Shown here: piece by piece, positions 55,355-64,000 of the stretch | Layout of the letters: each line of letters opens with the position of its first letter | Position numbering within the stretch: the first letter of the stretch is position 1 | Source: Nocardioides sp. cx-173 | GTDB taxonomy: Bacteria; Actinomycetota; Actinomycetes; Propionibacteriales; Nocardioidaceae | Assembly: GCF_021117365.1 (NCBI RefSeq) | Contig: NZ_CP088262.1 | Location: 3,288,501-3,352,500, forward strand | Reading direction: 5' to 3' | DNA: 64,000 bases | The notes under the pieces: generated by a model | Seen by the model: the letters and a program-made list of their open reading frames with translations, nothing else | Databases searched by the model: none | What the model was told of the DNA's origin: nothing | Program-made: the position numbers and the translations under genes

Positions 55355-56343
55355 AGCAGCCCCAGGTCCTCGAGGGTCCCGGAGACCCGCCCGTCCTGCT
55401 CCTCGAGGAACGCCATGAAGTCCTCCCCCGTCTTGAAGTCGTCGGTCCAGCCGTACTGCTCCAGGGTGGCCGCCCAGGCGTCGGTGTCGTGCATCTCCTG
55501 CAGGTAGCCGATCAGCTCGTCGCGGCGCTCGTCGCCGATGTCGGGCGGGGCCAGGACCCCGCGCCAGTTGAGGAAGACCAGGTCGATGCCGCTCTCGGTG
55601 AGCGTCGGTACGTCCTTGAGCGCGGGTTGCCGCTGCCGCTCCTCCCCCGAGACGGCCAGCACCCGCAGCTCGCCCTCCTCGATCTGCTGCTCGAACTCGG
55701 CGAGCCCCGAGAAGCCGGCGTCGATCTTCGCGCCGAGCAGCGCGCTCTTGAGCGGTCCGCCGCCGTCGTACGACACGTAGTTGACGTCGCGGGGGTCGAT
55801 GCCGACGGTGTCGGCCAGCTGCATCGGGAACAGGTGGTCGGGGCCGCCCTGTGACGAGCCCCCGCCGACGGCGAGGCTGTCCGGGTCGGCGGTCCACGCC
55901 TGCACGAAGTCGTCGATCGTCTTGAACGGCGAGTCGCCCGGCACGAGGACGCCCTCGGGCTCGCTGATGAGCTGGGCGAGCGGGGTGGCGTCGGTGAGGC
56001 GCCGATCGTTGCCGAAGGAGTAGAGCGAGCCGACGACGCCCAGCCCGACGATCATCATCGTGTGCTCGTCGCCGGTGTCGCCGAGCATCTCGGTGAACGC
56101 GTTGGTGCCGCCGGCGCCCTCGATGTTGTCGACGGTGAAGTCACCCCCGGTGACGTCGCCGTCCTCCATCACCTTGACCGCCTCCCGGCCGGTCTGGTCG
56201 TAGCCGCCGCCGGCGGCGTTGGGGATGACCATGAGCAGGTCGCGGCTGTCGTCGCCGCGGGTCACCCCGCAGGCGGGCGTCGCCGCGACGAGGGCGGCCA
56301 CGGACATCGCGACGAGAAGCCGTCGCCACCGAGAGTCAGGCAC
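55351..56343 (-). CDS. tctC: Tripartite tricarboxylate transporter substrate-binding lipoprotein TctC
   Basis: This is a 330-residue Bug-family receptor. The signal peptide ends in ATPACG (lipobox, Cys25), so it is a membrane-anchored lipoprotein. MVIPNAAGGGYDQTGREAVKVM is the first binding loop. VGGGSSQGGPDHLFPMQLAD, VSYDGGGPLKSALLGAKIDAGFSG and LNWRGVLAPPDI follow the usual order. The GTG at 56343 is first in the tctC-tctB-tctA-usp operon. The ligand is unknown. Confidence 0.92.
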   Translation of the reverse strand: MPDSRWRRLLVAMSVAALVAATPACGVTRGDDSRDLLMVIPNAAGGGYDQTGREAVKVMEDGDVTGGDFTVDNIEGAGGTNAFTEMLGDTGDEHTMMIVGLGVVGSLYSFGNDRRLTDATPLAQLISEPEGVLVPGDSPFKTIDDFVQAWTADPDSLAVGGGSSQGGPDHLFPMQLADTVGIDPRDVNYVSYDGGGPLKSALLGAKIDAGFSGLAEFEQQIEEGELRVLAVSGEERQRQPALKDVPTLTESGIDLVFLNWRGVLAPPDIGDERRDELIGYLQEMHDTDAWAATLEQYGWTDDFKTGEDFMAFLEEQDGRVSGTLEDLGLL

Positions 56344-56376
56344 TCTCGGGAACCTACCCCCGTAACGTGGCGCGCG

Positions 56377-57549
56377 TCACTCCACGGGCAGTCCGAGTCC
56401 CCGCGCGATGAGCATCCGCTGGACCTCCGAGGTGCCCTCGCCGATTTCGAGCACCTTCGCGTCGCGGTAGAAGCGGGCGACCGGGTACTCCTCCATGAAG
56501 CCGTAGCCGCCGAAGACCTGGGTCGCGATCCGCGTCGCGGTGACCGCCGACTCGGTGGCGTAGAGCTTGGCGACCGAGGCGGCCTGCTTGAAGTCCTTCA
56601 TCGGGGCCCCGGAGTCCTTGAGCCAGGCGGCGCGGTAGGTGAGCAGCCGGCTGGCGTGCAGCATCGTCTCCAGGTCGGCGATCTGAAAGGCCACGCCCTG
56701 CTTGCGCCCGATCGGCCCGCCGAAGGTCTGGCGCTCGCCGGCGTACGCGACGGCCATGTCCAGGCAGGCCTGGATGCAGCCCACCGACAGCGCGGAGATC
56801 GCCACCCGGCCGTCGTCGAGGGTGGCGAGGAACTGCGCATAGCCCCGGCCCTCGGCCCCCAGCAGGTGGTCGGCGGGGACCCGCGCGTCCTCGAACGACA
56901 GCGCGTGGGTGTCCGAGGCGTGCCAGCCGAGCTTGTCGTAGGGCTTCTCCACGGTGAAGCCGGGCGTGCCCGCGGGCAGCATGATCACCGAGATCTCCGG
57001 CTTGCCGTCGGCGCGGGTGCCGGTGCGGGCGGTCACGTTGACCAGGCTGGTGATCTGCGAGCCGGAGTTGGTGATGAACTGCTTGGCGCCGTTGACCACC
57101 CACTCGCCGTCGTGGAGCTCGGCCTTGGTGCGGGTCGCACCCGCGTCGGAGCCGGCGCCGGGCTCGGTGAGGCCGAAGCCCGCGAGCCGCTCCCCGCTCA
57201 CCAGCTCGGGGAGCCACCGCTCCTTCTGCTCCGCGGTGCCGTAGGTGAGCACCGGGTTGATCCCGAGTCCGACCCCCGCCTGCAGGGTGATCCCGAGCGA
57301 CTGGTCGACCCGGCCGATCTCCTCGATCGCCACGCACAGGCTGGTGAAGTCGCCGTCCTCGCCGGCGCCGCCGTACTCCTCGGGGGCGGTCAGCCCGAAC
57401 AGCCCGAGCCCGCCCATCTTCTGCACGACGTCCACCGGGAAGTGGTGCTCGCGATCCCACCGCGCAGCGTGCGGCGCGATCTCGGCCTCCGCGAACTCGC
57501 GGACGCTGCGGCGGAACTCCTCGTGCTCACGGCTCAGGTCGAAGCTCAT
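56377..57549 (-). CDS. Acyl-CoA dehydrogenase (FadE25-like)
   Basis: This is a 390-residue flavin enzyme of beta-oxidation or branched-chain acyl catabolism. Signatures are GFGLTEPGAGSDAGATRT, W.VNGAKQFITNSGS, QTFGGPIGRKQGVAFQIADLETML, QVFGGYGFMEEYPVARFYRDAKV and EIGEGTSEVQRMLIAR with the catalytic Glu. In M. tuberculosis a FadE (Rv3274c) sits in the same accA3/accD5 neighbourhood. The ATG at 57549 has an upstream region with inverted repeats. Confidence 0.93.
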   Translation of the reverse strand: MSFDLSREHEEFRRSVREFAEAEIAPHAARWDREHHFPVDVVQKMGGLGLFGLTAPEEYGGAGEDGDFTSLCVAIEEIGRVDQSLGITLQAGVGLGINPVLTYGTAEQKERWLPELVSGERLAGFGLTEPGAGSDAGATRTKAELHDGEWVVNGAKQFITNSGSQITSLVNVTARTGTRADGKPEISVIMLPAGTPGFTVEKPYDKLGWHASDTHALSFEDARVPADHLLGAEGRGYAQFLATLDDGRVAISALSVGCIQACLDMAVAYAGERQTFGGPIGRKQGVAFQIADLETMLHASRLLTYRAAWLKDSGAPMKDFKQAASVAKLYATESAVTATRIATQVFGGYGFMEEYPVARFYRDAKVLEIGEGTSEVQRMLIARGLGLPVE

Positions 57550-57568
57550 GACGTCACTCTAGCCGCGA

Positions 57569-57586
57569 GGTTAGCGATTGTTAACC
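57569..57586. promoter_or_regulatory. Inverted repeat upstream of the acyl-CoA dehydrogenase
   Basis: GGTTA-GCGATTGT-TAACC is a short dyad about 20 bp before the ATG at 57549, in a locally AT-richer patch. It could be a repressor site or overlap the promoter. The arms are only 5 bp, so support is weak. Confidence 0.3.
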
Positions 57587-57613
57587 GCCCGACGGGCGAG
57601 GTTCTGGGCGTTT

Positions 57614-57655
57614 CCCTGACGTTCTGGGCCGTTATTCCTGCCCAGAACGTCAGGG
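57614..57655. terminator. Strong hairpin between the zinc-ribbon and acyl-CoA dehydrogenase genes
   Basis: A perfect 16-bp stem is formed by CCCTGACGTTCTGGGC (57614-57629) and GCCCAGAACGTCAGGG (57640-57655), with a 10-base loop. It lies 27 bp after the zinc-ribbon gene (minus strand) and 65 bp before the acyl-CoA dehydrogenase start. A further GTTCTGGGC direct repeat occurs at 57601. As RNA it would be a good terminator stem, although no U-tract follows. As DNA it could be an operator. Confidence 0.6.
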
Positions 57656-57681
57656 TTACCAGCAGATGCTGATAACGCTGC

Positions 57682-58320
57682 TCAGTCGCAGTTGTCGCAC
57701 ACCCCAGTAGCCGGCAGGGCCATGAAGCACCGATCACAGACGGCGACGGGGCGGTCGGTGGCGGCGATGCGCGGCTTGGCCGGCGGCGCGGGCGGCTTGG
57801 CGGCCGCGCGCGGGGCACGAGGGGCACCCGCTGCGGCCGGGGCGCGCGGGCGGCGCCGGCCCACGGGCTCGGGGACGGGGGCCGGCTCGGCGTCGGCGGG
57901 CGCGGATCCGGCCCAGCGATAGCACTCCAGGCGAGCGGCCGAGGCGTGCGCCTCGCGCTTGAGGGGGTCGGCGATGGGCAGCCGGTCGTCCACGCGCAGC
58001 ACGTCGTCGTAGGCCTCCCCGACCCAGCCCGAGCGCGGGTCGACGACCAGCGCCGGCAGCGGTGGCACGCCCTCGTGCCGGCACAGGTGCGCCACGGGGA
58101 TCAGCACCTTCGCCAGCCACTGCGTCGCCGGCCGGCTGGTGCGGATGCCGCTGGCCTCCTGCACCCGCTCGCCCAGGTCGGTGGTGGTGATGACCGCGCG
58201 GTACTCCCCCGCGGTCTCCACCAGCACGCCGTACGCCTCACGCACCCAGGCCTCGAGCGCGATCGCCTCGGAGGTCGGAGTGCCGGACGGTTCCCGCCAG
58301 AATCCCTGTCGCTGCGCCAC
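57682..58320 (-). CDS. Hypothetical protein with C-terminal zinc ribbon
   Basis: This is a 212-residue protein. Residues 1-135 form a helical domain ([41 protein letters not shown]...). A linker of about 55 residues rich in Ala, Pro and Arg follows. The C-terminus has two Cys pairs, [19 protein letters not shown], which would bind one zinc. No function is recognised; nucleic-acid or protein binding is plausible. Divergent from the biotin-carboxylase gene. Confidence 0.75.
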   Translation of the reverse strand: MAQRQGFWREPSGTPTSEAIALEAWVREAYGVLVETAGEYRAVITTTDLGERVQEASGIRTSRPATQWLAKVLIPVAHLCRHEGVPPLPALVVDPRSGWVGEAYDDVLRVDDRLPIADPLKREAHASAARLECYRWAGSAPADAEPAPVPEPVGRRRPRAPAAAGAPRAPRAAAKPPAPPAKPRIAATDRPVAVCDRCFMALPATGVCDNCD

Positions 58321-58443
58321 CGACCCACCTTAGGCATGTCGGGAGGTCACCGGAGAGGGTCCACCGAGATGCACGTCACGCCCAGGCGGGCCCTGCGGGC
58401 GATACTCTGCCCGGCGGAGACCCACAACCTCAGGAGCAATCAC

Positions 58444-60237
58444 GTGCCCGACTCGGCCAACCTCAAGCCGCTGCAGAAGGTCCTGATCGCCAACCGCGGC
58501 GAGATCGCCGTGCGGGTGATCCGCGCGTGCAAGGACGCCGCCATCGGCAGCGTGGCCGTGTACGCCGAGCCCGACCGTGACGCGCTGTTCGTGCGCCTGG
58601 CCGACGAGGCCCACTCCCTCGGCGGCGCGACGCCCGCCGAGTCCTACCTCGACATCGAGAAGATCATCGCGGTCGCGCACAAGTCCGGCGCCGACTCGAT
58701 CCACCCCGGCTACGGGTTCCTCGCCGAGAACGCCGACTTCGCCCAGGCCGTCATCGACGCCGGCCTCACCTGGATCGGCCCCCCGCCGGCGGCGATCGAG
58801 GCGCTGGGCGACAAGGCCAAGGCCAAGCACATCGCGGCCAAGGCCAAGGCGCCGCTCGCCCCGGGCACCAAGGACCCGGTCAAGGACGCCGACGAGGTGG
58901 TCGCGTTCGCCAAGGACAACGGGCTTCCGGTCGCCATCAAGGCCGTGTTCGGCGGCGGCGGGCGGGGCCTGAAGGTGGCGCGCACGCTCGAGGAGATCCC
59001 CGACGCCTACGAGTCCGCGGTCCGCGAGGCCGTGACGGCGTTCGGCCGCGGCGAGTGCCTCGTCGAGAAGTTCCTGGACAAGCCGCGCCACGTCGAGACC
59101 CAGTGCCTGGCCGACCAGCACGGCAACGTCGTGGTGGTCTCGACCCGCGACTGCTCGCTGCAGCGCCGCAACCAGAAGCTCGTCGAGGAGGCGCCCGCGC
59201 CGTTCCTGAGCGAGGAGCAGCTGAGCGAGCTCTACGAGTCCTCGAAGCGGATCCTGCGCGAGGCCGGCTACTACGGCGCCGGCACCTGCGAGTTCCTGGT
59301 CGCGCAGGACGGCACGATCTCCTTCCTCGAGGTCAACACCCGCCTCCAGGTCGAGCACTGCGTCTCCGAGGAGGTCACGGGGATCGACCTGGTCCGCGAG
59401 ATGTTCCGGATCGCCGCCGGCGAGGAGCTCGGCTACGACGACCCGGAGATCCGCGGCCACTCGATCGAGTTCCGCATCAACGCCGAGGACGGGGGCCGCA
59501 ACTTCATGCCGGCGCCCGGCACCCTGTCGGCCTGGAGCCCCCCGGGCGGCCCGGGCGTCCGGGTCGACGGCGGCTACGAGAACGGCGAGACCATCCCCGG
59601 CTCGTTCGACTCCCTCATCGCCAAGCTGATCGTCACCGGGCGCGACCGCACCCAGGCGCTGGAGCGCTCGCGGCGCGCGCTGGACGAGTTCGTCGTCGAC
59701 GGGATGCCCACGGTCATCCCGTTCCACCGCGCCGTCGTCTCCGACCCGGCGTACGTCGGCGCCTCCACGCCGTCCGGCGAGGGCGAGTTCACCGTCTACA
59801 CCCAGTGGATCGAGACCGAGTTCGACAACCAGATCGAGCCCTACGGCGGCGAGTCCGCGGAGGCCGACGAGCCGGTCGAGACCCAGAAGGTCGTCGTCGA
59901 GGTCGACGGCCGCCGCCTCGAGGTCGTGCTCCCGGCCGGCCTCGGCGGCATCGCCGCCGGTGGGGGCGCGGCGAAGAAGCCCAAGCGCGCGGCCGGCAAG
60001 AAGGCCGGAGCGGCGGCGAGCGGCGACGCCGTCACCAGCCCGATGCAGGGCACCATCGTCAAGGTCGTCGTGGCCGAGGGCGACGCCGTCGCCGAGGGTG
60101 ACACCGTGGTCGTCATCGAGGCCATGAAGATGGAGCAGCCGCTCAAGGCCCACAAGGCCGGCACCGTCACGACCCTGCAGGCCGAAGTGGGCGCCACCGT
60201 GACCAACGGTGCCGTCATCTGTGAGATCAAGGACTGA
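58444..60237 (+). CDS. accA3: Acyl-CoA carboxylase alpha subunit (biotin carboxylase + BCCP)
   Basis: This is a 597-residue two-domain subunit that carboxylates its own biotin with ATP and bicarbonate for the carboxyltransferase at 42146. [20 protein letters not shown] opens the carboxylase domain. [14 protein letters not shown] is the ATP loop, then [20 protein letters not shown], and the BCCP domain ends with [14 protein letters not shown], biotinyl-Lys562. A Lys/Ala/Gly-rich linker (about 505-525) joins the two. The GTG at 58444 has AGGAG 8 bases upstream. Confidence 0.95.
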   Translation: MPDSANLKPLQKVLIANRGEIAVRVIRACKDAAIGSVAVYAEPDRDALFVRLADEAHSLGGATPAESYLDIEKIIAVAHKSGADSIHPGYGFLAENADFAQAVIDAGLTWIGPPPAAIEALGDKAKAKHIAAKAKAPLAPGTKDPVKDADEVVAFAKDNGLPVAIKAVFGGGGRGLKVARTLEEIPDAYESAVREAVTAFGRGECLVEKFLDKPRHVETQCLADQHGNVVVVSTRDCSLQRRNQKLVEEAPAPFLSEEQLSELYESSKRILREAGYYGAGTCEFLVAQDGTISFLEVNTRLQVEHCVSEEVTGIDLVREMFRIAAGEELGYDDPEIRGHSIEFRINAEDGGRNFMPAPGTLSAWSPPGGPGVRVDGGYENGETIPGSFDSLIAKLIVTGRDRTQALERSRRALDEFVVDGMPTVIPFHRAVVSDPAYVGASTPSGEGEFTVYTQWIETEFDNQIEPYGGESAEADEPVETQKVVVEVDGRRLEVVLPAGLGGIAAGGGAAKKPKRAAGKKAGAAASGDAVTSPMQGTIVKVVVAEGDAVAEGDTVVVIEAMKMEQPLKAHKAGTVTTLQAEVGATVTNGAVICEIKD

Positions 60238-61432
60238 CCTCACCGGCCGCACCACCGGGGCCGGCGACCTGGGACAGCCCGTGCTCGCCGGCATCGTCAC
60301 GGCGGTCGTCGGCTTCACCTCCTCCTTCGCGGTCCTGCTCACCGGGCTGACCGCCGTGGGAGCCTCACCGGCCGAGGCGTCGTCGGGGCTGTTCGTCTGC
60401 TGCCTGACCATGGGCGTCGGCAGCGTGCTGTTCTCGCTGGTCACGCGCACCCCGGTGACGCTGGCCTGGTCGACGCCCGGTGCGGCGCTGCTGGCGGGCG
60501 CGGCGGCACCCGACGGCGGCTACGCCTCCGCGGTCGGCGCGTTCGCGGTCGCCGGCCTGCTCTACGTCCTCACCGGCCTCTTCTCCCCGCTCGCCCGCCT
60601 GGTCCGGGCGATCCCGCTCGCCCTGGCCAACGCGATGCTCGCGGGCGTGCTGCTGGTGCTGTGCGTGCAGCCGTTCCGCGCGCTGGTCGACGAGCCGGCC
60701 GCCGTGGCACCCGTGCTGATGACCTGGCTGGTGCTGCTGCGGGTCGCCCGGCGGTGGGCCGTGCCCGGCGCCTTCGCCGCCGCGGTCGTGGTCATCGCGG
60801 CCACCGGCTCGCTGTCGGCGGTCGACTCCTCCGCCGTGGCGCCCCAGCTGACCTGGACCGCGCCGGGCTTCGACCCGGCCACCGTGCTGGCCATCGGCAT
60901 CCCGCTCTACCTGGTCACGATGACCAGCCAGAACATCCCGGGCGCCGCGGTCCTCGCCTCCTTCGGGTACGACGCACCGTTGCGGCCGGCGCTCTTCTAC
61001 GCCGGTGGGGCGACCGTGGCCACCGCCGGCCTCGGCGGCTACTCGATCAACCTGGCCGCGATCTCGGCCGCCCTCGCCGCCGGCCCGGAGGCCCATCCGG
61101 ACCCCGGCAGGCGGTGGGTCGCCGGGGTGAGCACCGGGGTGACGCACCTCGCCCTCGGCCCACTCGCGGCGGCCGTCGCCGCGGTGGCCGTCGCCGCTCC
61201 GCCGGGCCTGGTCGCGGCGGTCGCCGGGGTGGCGCTGCTCGCCACCTTCGGCTCCGCGGCGGCCTCCGCCATGGGTGACGCCGACCACCGCGAGGCCGCG
61301 ACCGTCACCTTCGTGGTCGCCGCCTCCGGCGTGGCGGCGTTCGGTGTCGGTGCGGCGTTCTGGTCGCTGCTGGCCGGAGGCCTCTACCTGCTGGTCATGG
61401 GGCACCGCACCCAGGCTCGGGCCTGCCACTAG
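60221..61432 (+). CDS. Benzoate/H+ symporter-like membrane protein (BenE family)
   Basis: This is a 403-residue polytopic transporter with about 12 helices and the BenE pattern: [34 protein letters not shown], and [39 protein letters not shown]. It probably imports benzoate or another aromatic or organic acid with protons. The start (GTG 60221, or 60209) lies inside the end of the carboxylase gene, an odd coupling to a central lipid-precursor enzyme. No aromatic catabolic genes are nearby. Confidence 0.85.
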   Translation: MRSRTDLTGRTTGAGDLGQPVLAGIVTAVVGFTSSFAVLLTGLTAVGASPAEASSGLFVCCLTMGVGSVLFSLVTRTPVTLAWSTPGAALLAGAAAPDGGYASAVGAFAVAGLLYVLTGLFSPLARLVRAIPLALANAMLAGVLLVLCVQPFRALVDEPAAVAPVLMTWLVLLRVARRWAVPGAFAAAVVVIAATGSLSAVDSSAVAPQLTWTAPGFDPATVLAIGIPLYLVTMTSQNIPGAAVLASFGYDAPLRPALFYAGGATVATAGLGGYSINLAAISAALAAGPEAHPDPGRRWVAGVSTGVTHLALGPLAAAVAAVAVAAPPGLVAAVAGVALLATFGSAAASAMGDADHREAATVTFVVAASGVAAFGVGAAFWSLLAGGLYLLVMGHRTQARACH

Positions 61433-61442
61433 CCTCGGCAGC

Positions 61443-61931
61443 GTGGACCGACCCAGCCTGCGTGAGCCCCGCGAGCGCGTCAGCCCGCGGGCGCGGCTCA
61501 TGTGGCAGCTGTCGAACCTCGTCGAGGGCCTGCTCACGGTGGCGGTCCTCGCCGTGGCGGCCGCGGTGTGGGACGCCGTTGACCTCGCCTGGTGGATGGT
61601 GGGGCTCGGCCTGCTCGCGGTGACGGCGTACGCCGCGGTCGTGCCGCAGTGGCGCTACCTCGTGCACCGCTGGGAGGTCACCGAGACCGCGGTCTATACC
61701 CAGACCGGCTGGTGGGCGCGCGAACGGCGGATCGCGCCGATGTCGCGGATCCAGACCGTCGACTACGTCGAGTCGCCCATCGCGCGGCTCTTCGGCCTGG
61801 CGAGCGTCACGGTGACCACGGCGTCGGCGGCCGGGGCCCTGCAGATCGCCGGGCTCGAGCGGGACCGGGCGCAGGCCCTCGTCGACGACCTCACGCTCAA
61901 GGCGGACGCGGTCGAGGGCGACGCGACGTGA
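61443..61931 (+). CDS. PH-domain (bPH2) membrane protein, YdbS-like
   Basis: This is a 162-residue protein with two transmembrane helices (about 28-48 and 52-72), followed by a bPH2 domain: W.YLVHRWEVTETAVYTQTGWWARERRIAPMSRIQTVDYVESPIARLFGLASVTVTTAS. It overlaps the next gene by 4 bases (GTGA), forming the usual YdbS-YdbT pair. The pair's biochemical role is unknown; Bacillus homologues affect resistance to certain bacteriocins. Confidence 0.87.
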   Translation: MDRPSLREPRERVSPRARLMWQLSNLVEGLLTVAVLAVAAAVWDAVDLAWWMVGLGLLAVTAYAAVVPQWRYLVHRWEVTETAVYTQTGWWARERRIAPMSRIQTVDYVESPIARLFGLASVTVTTASAAGALQIAGLERDRAQALVDDLTLKADAVEGDAT

Positions 61932-63379
61932 CCGACGACGGCTGGCAGCGCCTGGACCCGCGGATGATGCTGATCCACCCGGTCCGCGAGGTCGTCCGCT
62001 TCCTGCCTCCGCTGATCGCGCTGTTCGTGGCCGGCGTGGCCTCGGGAGGCGGCCGGCCGTGGCAGCTGGTCGGGATCCTGGTGCCCGTGGCCCTCGGCCT
62101 GTACCGCTACTTCACCACCAGCTACCGCATCGCCGGTGGCCGGGTGGAGCTCAAGCGCGGCCTGGTCGGGCGGCACGTGACCTCCACCCAGCTCGACCGG
62201 GTGCGCACCGTCGACCTCACCGCGACGGCGATCCATCGGGTCCTGGGGCTGACCACGCTGCGCATCGGCACCGGGACCGGAGCGAGCGGCGAGGACAGCG
62301 ATCTGGAGCTCGACGGCCTGCCGACCGCCCGCGCCGAGGAGCTGCGCAAGGAGCTGCTGCGCCGCTCCACCGTCCTGGAGGAGCCCGTCCCGGGCGAGGC
62401 CGCCGCGCCCCCGCCGCCGGTCGTCGAGCTCGATCCTGCCTGGGTCCGCTACGCCCCGCTGACCACCAGCGGCCTGGTCGCCACTGCGGGCATCCTCGGC
62501 GTCGCGGGACAGATCCTGGGCAACGCCGACCTCTCCGTCGAGCTCGACCGGGCCCCCTGGCCGGGCCTGCCCGGCTGGACCGCCGTCCTGCTCGGGCTGG
62601 TGGTGCTCCTGGCCCTGGTGGGGACGCTCTCGGTGGCGGGCTACCTGGTGACCAACTGGGGCTTCGCGCTCACCCGCTCCAGCGGCGCCTGGCACCTGCG
62701 CCGCGGTCTACTCACCACCCGCGAGACCAGCCTCGACGAGGAGCGCGTGGCGGGCGTCAGCATGGGTGAGCCGCTCGGGTTGCGGCTGGCCGGCGGGGCG
62801 CGGCTCACCGCGATCGTCACCGGCCTCGACTCCGACCATCCCGGCAGCTCGGTCCTCGTCCCGCCCGCGCCCGTGCCGGTCGTGACGCGCGTGGCCGGCA
62901 CCGTGCTCGGCACGAGCGCGCCGCCTACCGCCGCGCTGACCGGCCACGGCCCGGCGGCGACGCGACGCCGCTACACCCGCGCCCTCGGTACGGCGCTCGC
63001 GCTCGGCGCCGCGGTCGCGGCCGGCCTGGTGGCGCTCGGCGCCCCGTGGTGGGCCTTCGTGCCGCTGCTTGTGCTCCCCCTGGCGGCGGTGCTCCTGGCC
63101 GCCGACCGGGCCCGCGCCCTCGGGCACGCCCTGGTCGAGGGCCACGTCGTCGCCCGGTCGGGCTCCCTCGCTCGCCGCCGCGACCACCTTCAGGCCGCAC
63201 ACGTCATCGGCTGGAACCTGCGCGCCACCTGGTTCCAGCGCCGGGTCGGCCTGACCTCGCTGATCGCGACCACCGCCGGGGGCCGCCAGTCGGTCACGCT
63301 GCCCGACGTACCCGAGCCGCTGGCCGTGGGTCTCGCCGACGAGACGCTGCCGCACGTGGTCCGGCAGTTCCTGGTCTGA
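61928..63379 (+). CDS. PH-domain (bPH2) membrane protein, YdbT-like
   Basis: This is a 483-residue partner of the preceding gene with three bPH2 modules: ...YRYFTTSYRIAGGRVELKRGLVGRHVTSTQLDRVRTVDL, ...VTNWGFALTRSSGAWHLRRGLLTTRETSLDEERVAGVSMGEPLGL, and ...LVEGHVVARSGSLARRRDHLQAAHVIGWNLRATWFQRRVGL. Transmembrane pairs precede each (about 22-60, 170-235, 335-375). GTG start at 61928. Confidence 0.87.
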   Translation: MTDDGWQRLDPRMMLIHPVREVVRFLPPLIALFVAGVASGGGRPWQLVGILVPVALGLYRYFTTSYRIAGGRVELKRGLVGRHVTSTQLDRVRTVDLTATAIHRVLGLTTLRIGTGTGASGEDSDLELDGLPTARAEELRKELLRRSTVLEEPVPGEAAAPPPPVVELDPAWVRYAPLTTSGLVATAGILGVAGQILGNADLSVELDRAPWPGLPGWTAVLLGLVVLLALVGTLSVAGYLVTNWGFALTRSSGAWHLRRGLLTTRETSLDEERVAGVSMGEPLGLRLAGGARLTAIVTGLDSDHPGSSVLVPPAPVPVVTRVAGTVLGTSAPPTAALTGHGPAATRRRYTRALGTALALGAAVAAGLVALGAPWWAFVPLLVLPLAAVLLAADRARALGHALVEGHVVARSGSLARRRDHLQAAHVIGWNLRATWFQRRVGLTSLIATTAGGRQSVTLPDVPEPLAVGLADETLPHVVRQFLV

Positions 63380-63394
63380 CCCGCCGGGCGGGTC
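63378..63394. terminator. GC-rich palindrome after the PH-domain genes
   Basis: GACCCGCC-G-GGCGGGTC is a perfect 8-bp dyad that begins within the stop codon of the YdbT-like gene and is followed by a modestly T-containing stretch (CGTGATTGAGG). It is a likely intrinsic-type terminator separating the PH genes from the type VII genes, although the loop would have to open by a few bases. Confidence 0.5.
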
Positions 63395-63433
63395 CGTGAT
63401 TGAGGTTCGCATTTCCTGGGTAGGCGACCTGGC

Positions 63434-63733
63434 ATGACCGCCACGAACCTCGAGGTCGACCCCGCCGACCTCCAGCAGATCGCCGGCGTACTCGACGGCG
63501 CCGGCAGCGCCCTCTTCGGCCATGCGGCCGATCTCGATGCCTCCCCCGACGCCGGCGCCTCGTCCGGCGAGGTGGGCAAGGCCCTGGTCAGCCTCTCCAG
63601 CAGCGTCGCGGCCCTCGCCCAGCACATCGGCAGCCTGGCCGAGTCGACCGGCGCCGTCGGCTCCGACTTCGCCGGCACCGATGGCGCCGTGGCCGGCGCC
63701 ATGAGCCAGCAGCAGGCGGTGATCGGGCCATGA
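63434..63733 (+). CDS. EspC/DUF2580-like type VII secretion target
   Basis: This is a 99-residue small acidic helical-hairpin protein: LEVDPADLQQIAGVLDGAGSAL at the N-terminus, then VGKALVSLSSSVAALAQHIGSLAESTGAVGSDFAGTDGAVAGAM. It has no WXG in the turn, and the pattern fits the ESX-1 EspC/DUF2580 group better than EsxA/EsxB. It is predicted to be an export partner. It overlaps the next gene by 4 bases. Confidence 0.75.
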   Translation: MTATNLEVDPADLQQIAGVLDGAGSALFGHAADLDASPDAGASSGEVGKALVSLSSSVAALAQHIGSLAESTGAVGSDFAGTDGAVAGAMSQQQAVIGP

Positions 63734-64000
63734 GCGTCTGCGAGACCGAGGTCTTCGGCGACCCCGGCACCTGCACCACCGCCGCCAGCCAGGCCGCGAC
63801 CGCGCGCGCCGCCATCACCGAGGCCGAGAGCCAGCTCGGCACCGCCCGCTCCAAGGCCGGGACCTGGCAGGGCCAGGCGGGAGCCGCGTTCGAGGCGCGG
63901 GTGGAGTCGGCCTCGCGCGACCTCGGCGATCTCGGCACCCGGATCGAGTCCATCCAGACCGCCCTGACCGACTTCGCCGGCGAGCTGACCGTGGTGAAGG
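63730..64000 (+). CDS. WXG100-like N-terminus of a putative type VII secreted protein (truncated by window)
   Basis: Only the first 90 codons are in the window. Helices flank a TWQGQAGAAFEARVESA turn, a WXG motif with a nearby Phe/Glu pattern (residues about 46-60), and ...LGDLGTRIESIQTALTDFAGEL follows, typical of the leading domain of LXG/WXG polymorphic effectors or large secreted proteins. Because the frame runs off the right edge, a C-terminal toxin domain cannot be judged. It is translationally coupled to the small partner upstream. Confidence 0.7.
   Translation, partial: MSVCETEVFGDPGTCTTAASQAATARAAITEAESQLGTARSKAGTWQGQAGAAFEARVESASRDLGDLGTRIESIQTALTDFAGELTVVK

Overview
The window is very GC-rich DNA from a Gram-positive actinobacterium, most likely Nocardioides or a close relative in the Nocardioidaceae. 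The evidence is the mix of protein families: a TIGR03089-type protein, a DUF222/HNH protein, paired LCP proteins, an acyl-CoA carboxylase with an epsilon subunit, many GTG starts, and 1-, 4- or 8-base gene overlaps. Galactofuranose genes are present, but no mycolic-acid genes are seen here. Coding density is about 95%. I see no tRNA, rRNA, CRISPR array, transposase or prophage gene.

Layout. (1) 1-21 kb is a cell-envelope region. It holds a truncated GDP-mannose pyrophosphorylase, a TIGR03089 protein, a PGRP amidase with an FG-GAP tail, a GT61 glycosyltransferase, and a tightly coupled galactofuranan operon (glf, glfT2-like, export permease, export ATPase). Next come a PAP2 phosphatase, two GlfT1-like GT2 enzymes and two LCP ligases. 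A DUF222/HNH gene is flanked by about 0.5 kb of nested palindromic repeats, and one copy of that repeat lies in frame inside the gene. (2) 18-32 kb holds a hotdog thioesterase, an enoyl-CoA hydratase, a SNF2 helicase, a divergent LysR/Asp-Glu racemase pair, an ABC exporter with a TetR regulator and a perfect operator palindrome, a VanZ-like protein, an acyl-CoA dehydrogenase/3-hydroxyacyl-CoA dehydrogenase pair with a divergent TetR gene, and a CoA-binding protein. (3) 32.0-37.6 kb is a six-gene run: VanX-type dipeptidase, alanine racemase, D-Ala ligase, acyltransferase-3, histidine kinase, LuxR-type response regulator. The last five overlap their upstream neighbour. I regard this as the most interesting system in the window: a self-regulated D-amino-acid/peptidoglycan module that resembles a rearranged glycopeptide-resistance cluster. 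(4) 37.6-46.4 kb is a conserved housekeeping block: purE, purK, a lone winged-helix protein, an adenylate cyclase, a PH protein, birA, the carboxylase beta and epsilon subunits, a PhoD-type phosphatase and maf. (5) 46.5-52.8 kb is a putative beta-glucan-like polymer locus: processive GT2, lipoprotein, orphan response regulator, GH6 lipoprotein, GT-C-like membrane protein. (6) 52.8-56.3 kb is a TctCBA tricarboxylate-type transporter with a coupled universal stress protein. (7) 56.4-63.4 kb holds an acyl-CoA dehydrogenase, a zinc-ribbon protein, the biotin-carboxylase/BCCP subunit, a BenE-like transporter and two PH proteins. (8) The right edge holds a small type VII secretion pair, the second gene cut by the window end.

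The genes share two themes. One is building, exporting, attaching and remodelling the cell envelope (GDP-mannose, galactofuranan, LCP attachment, amidase, D-Ala-D-X metabolism, a possible beta-glucan). The other is acyl-CoA metabolism (beta-oxidation enzymes and a split biotin-dependent acyl-CoA carboxylase with its biotin ligase).
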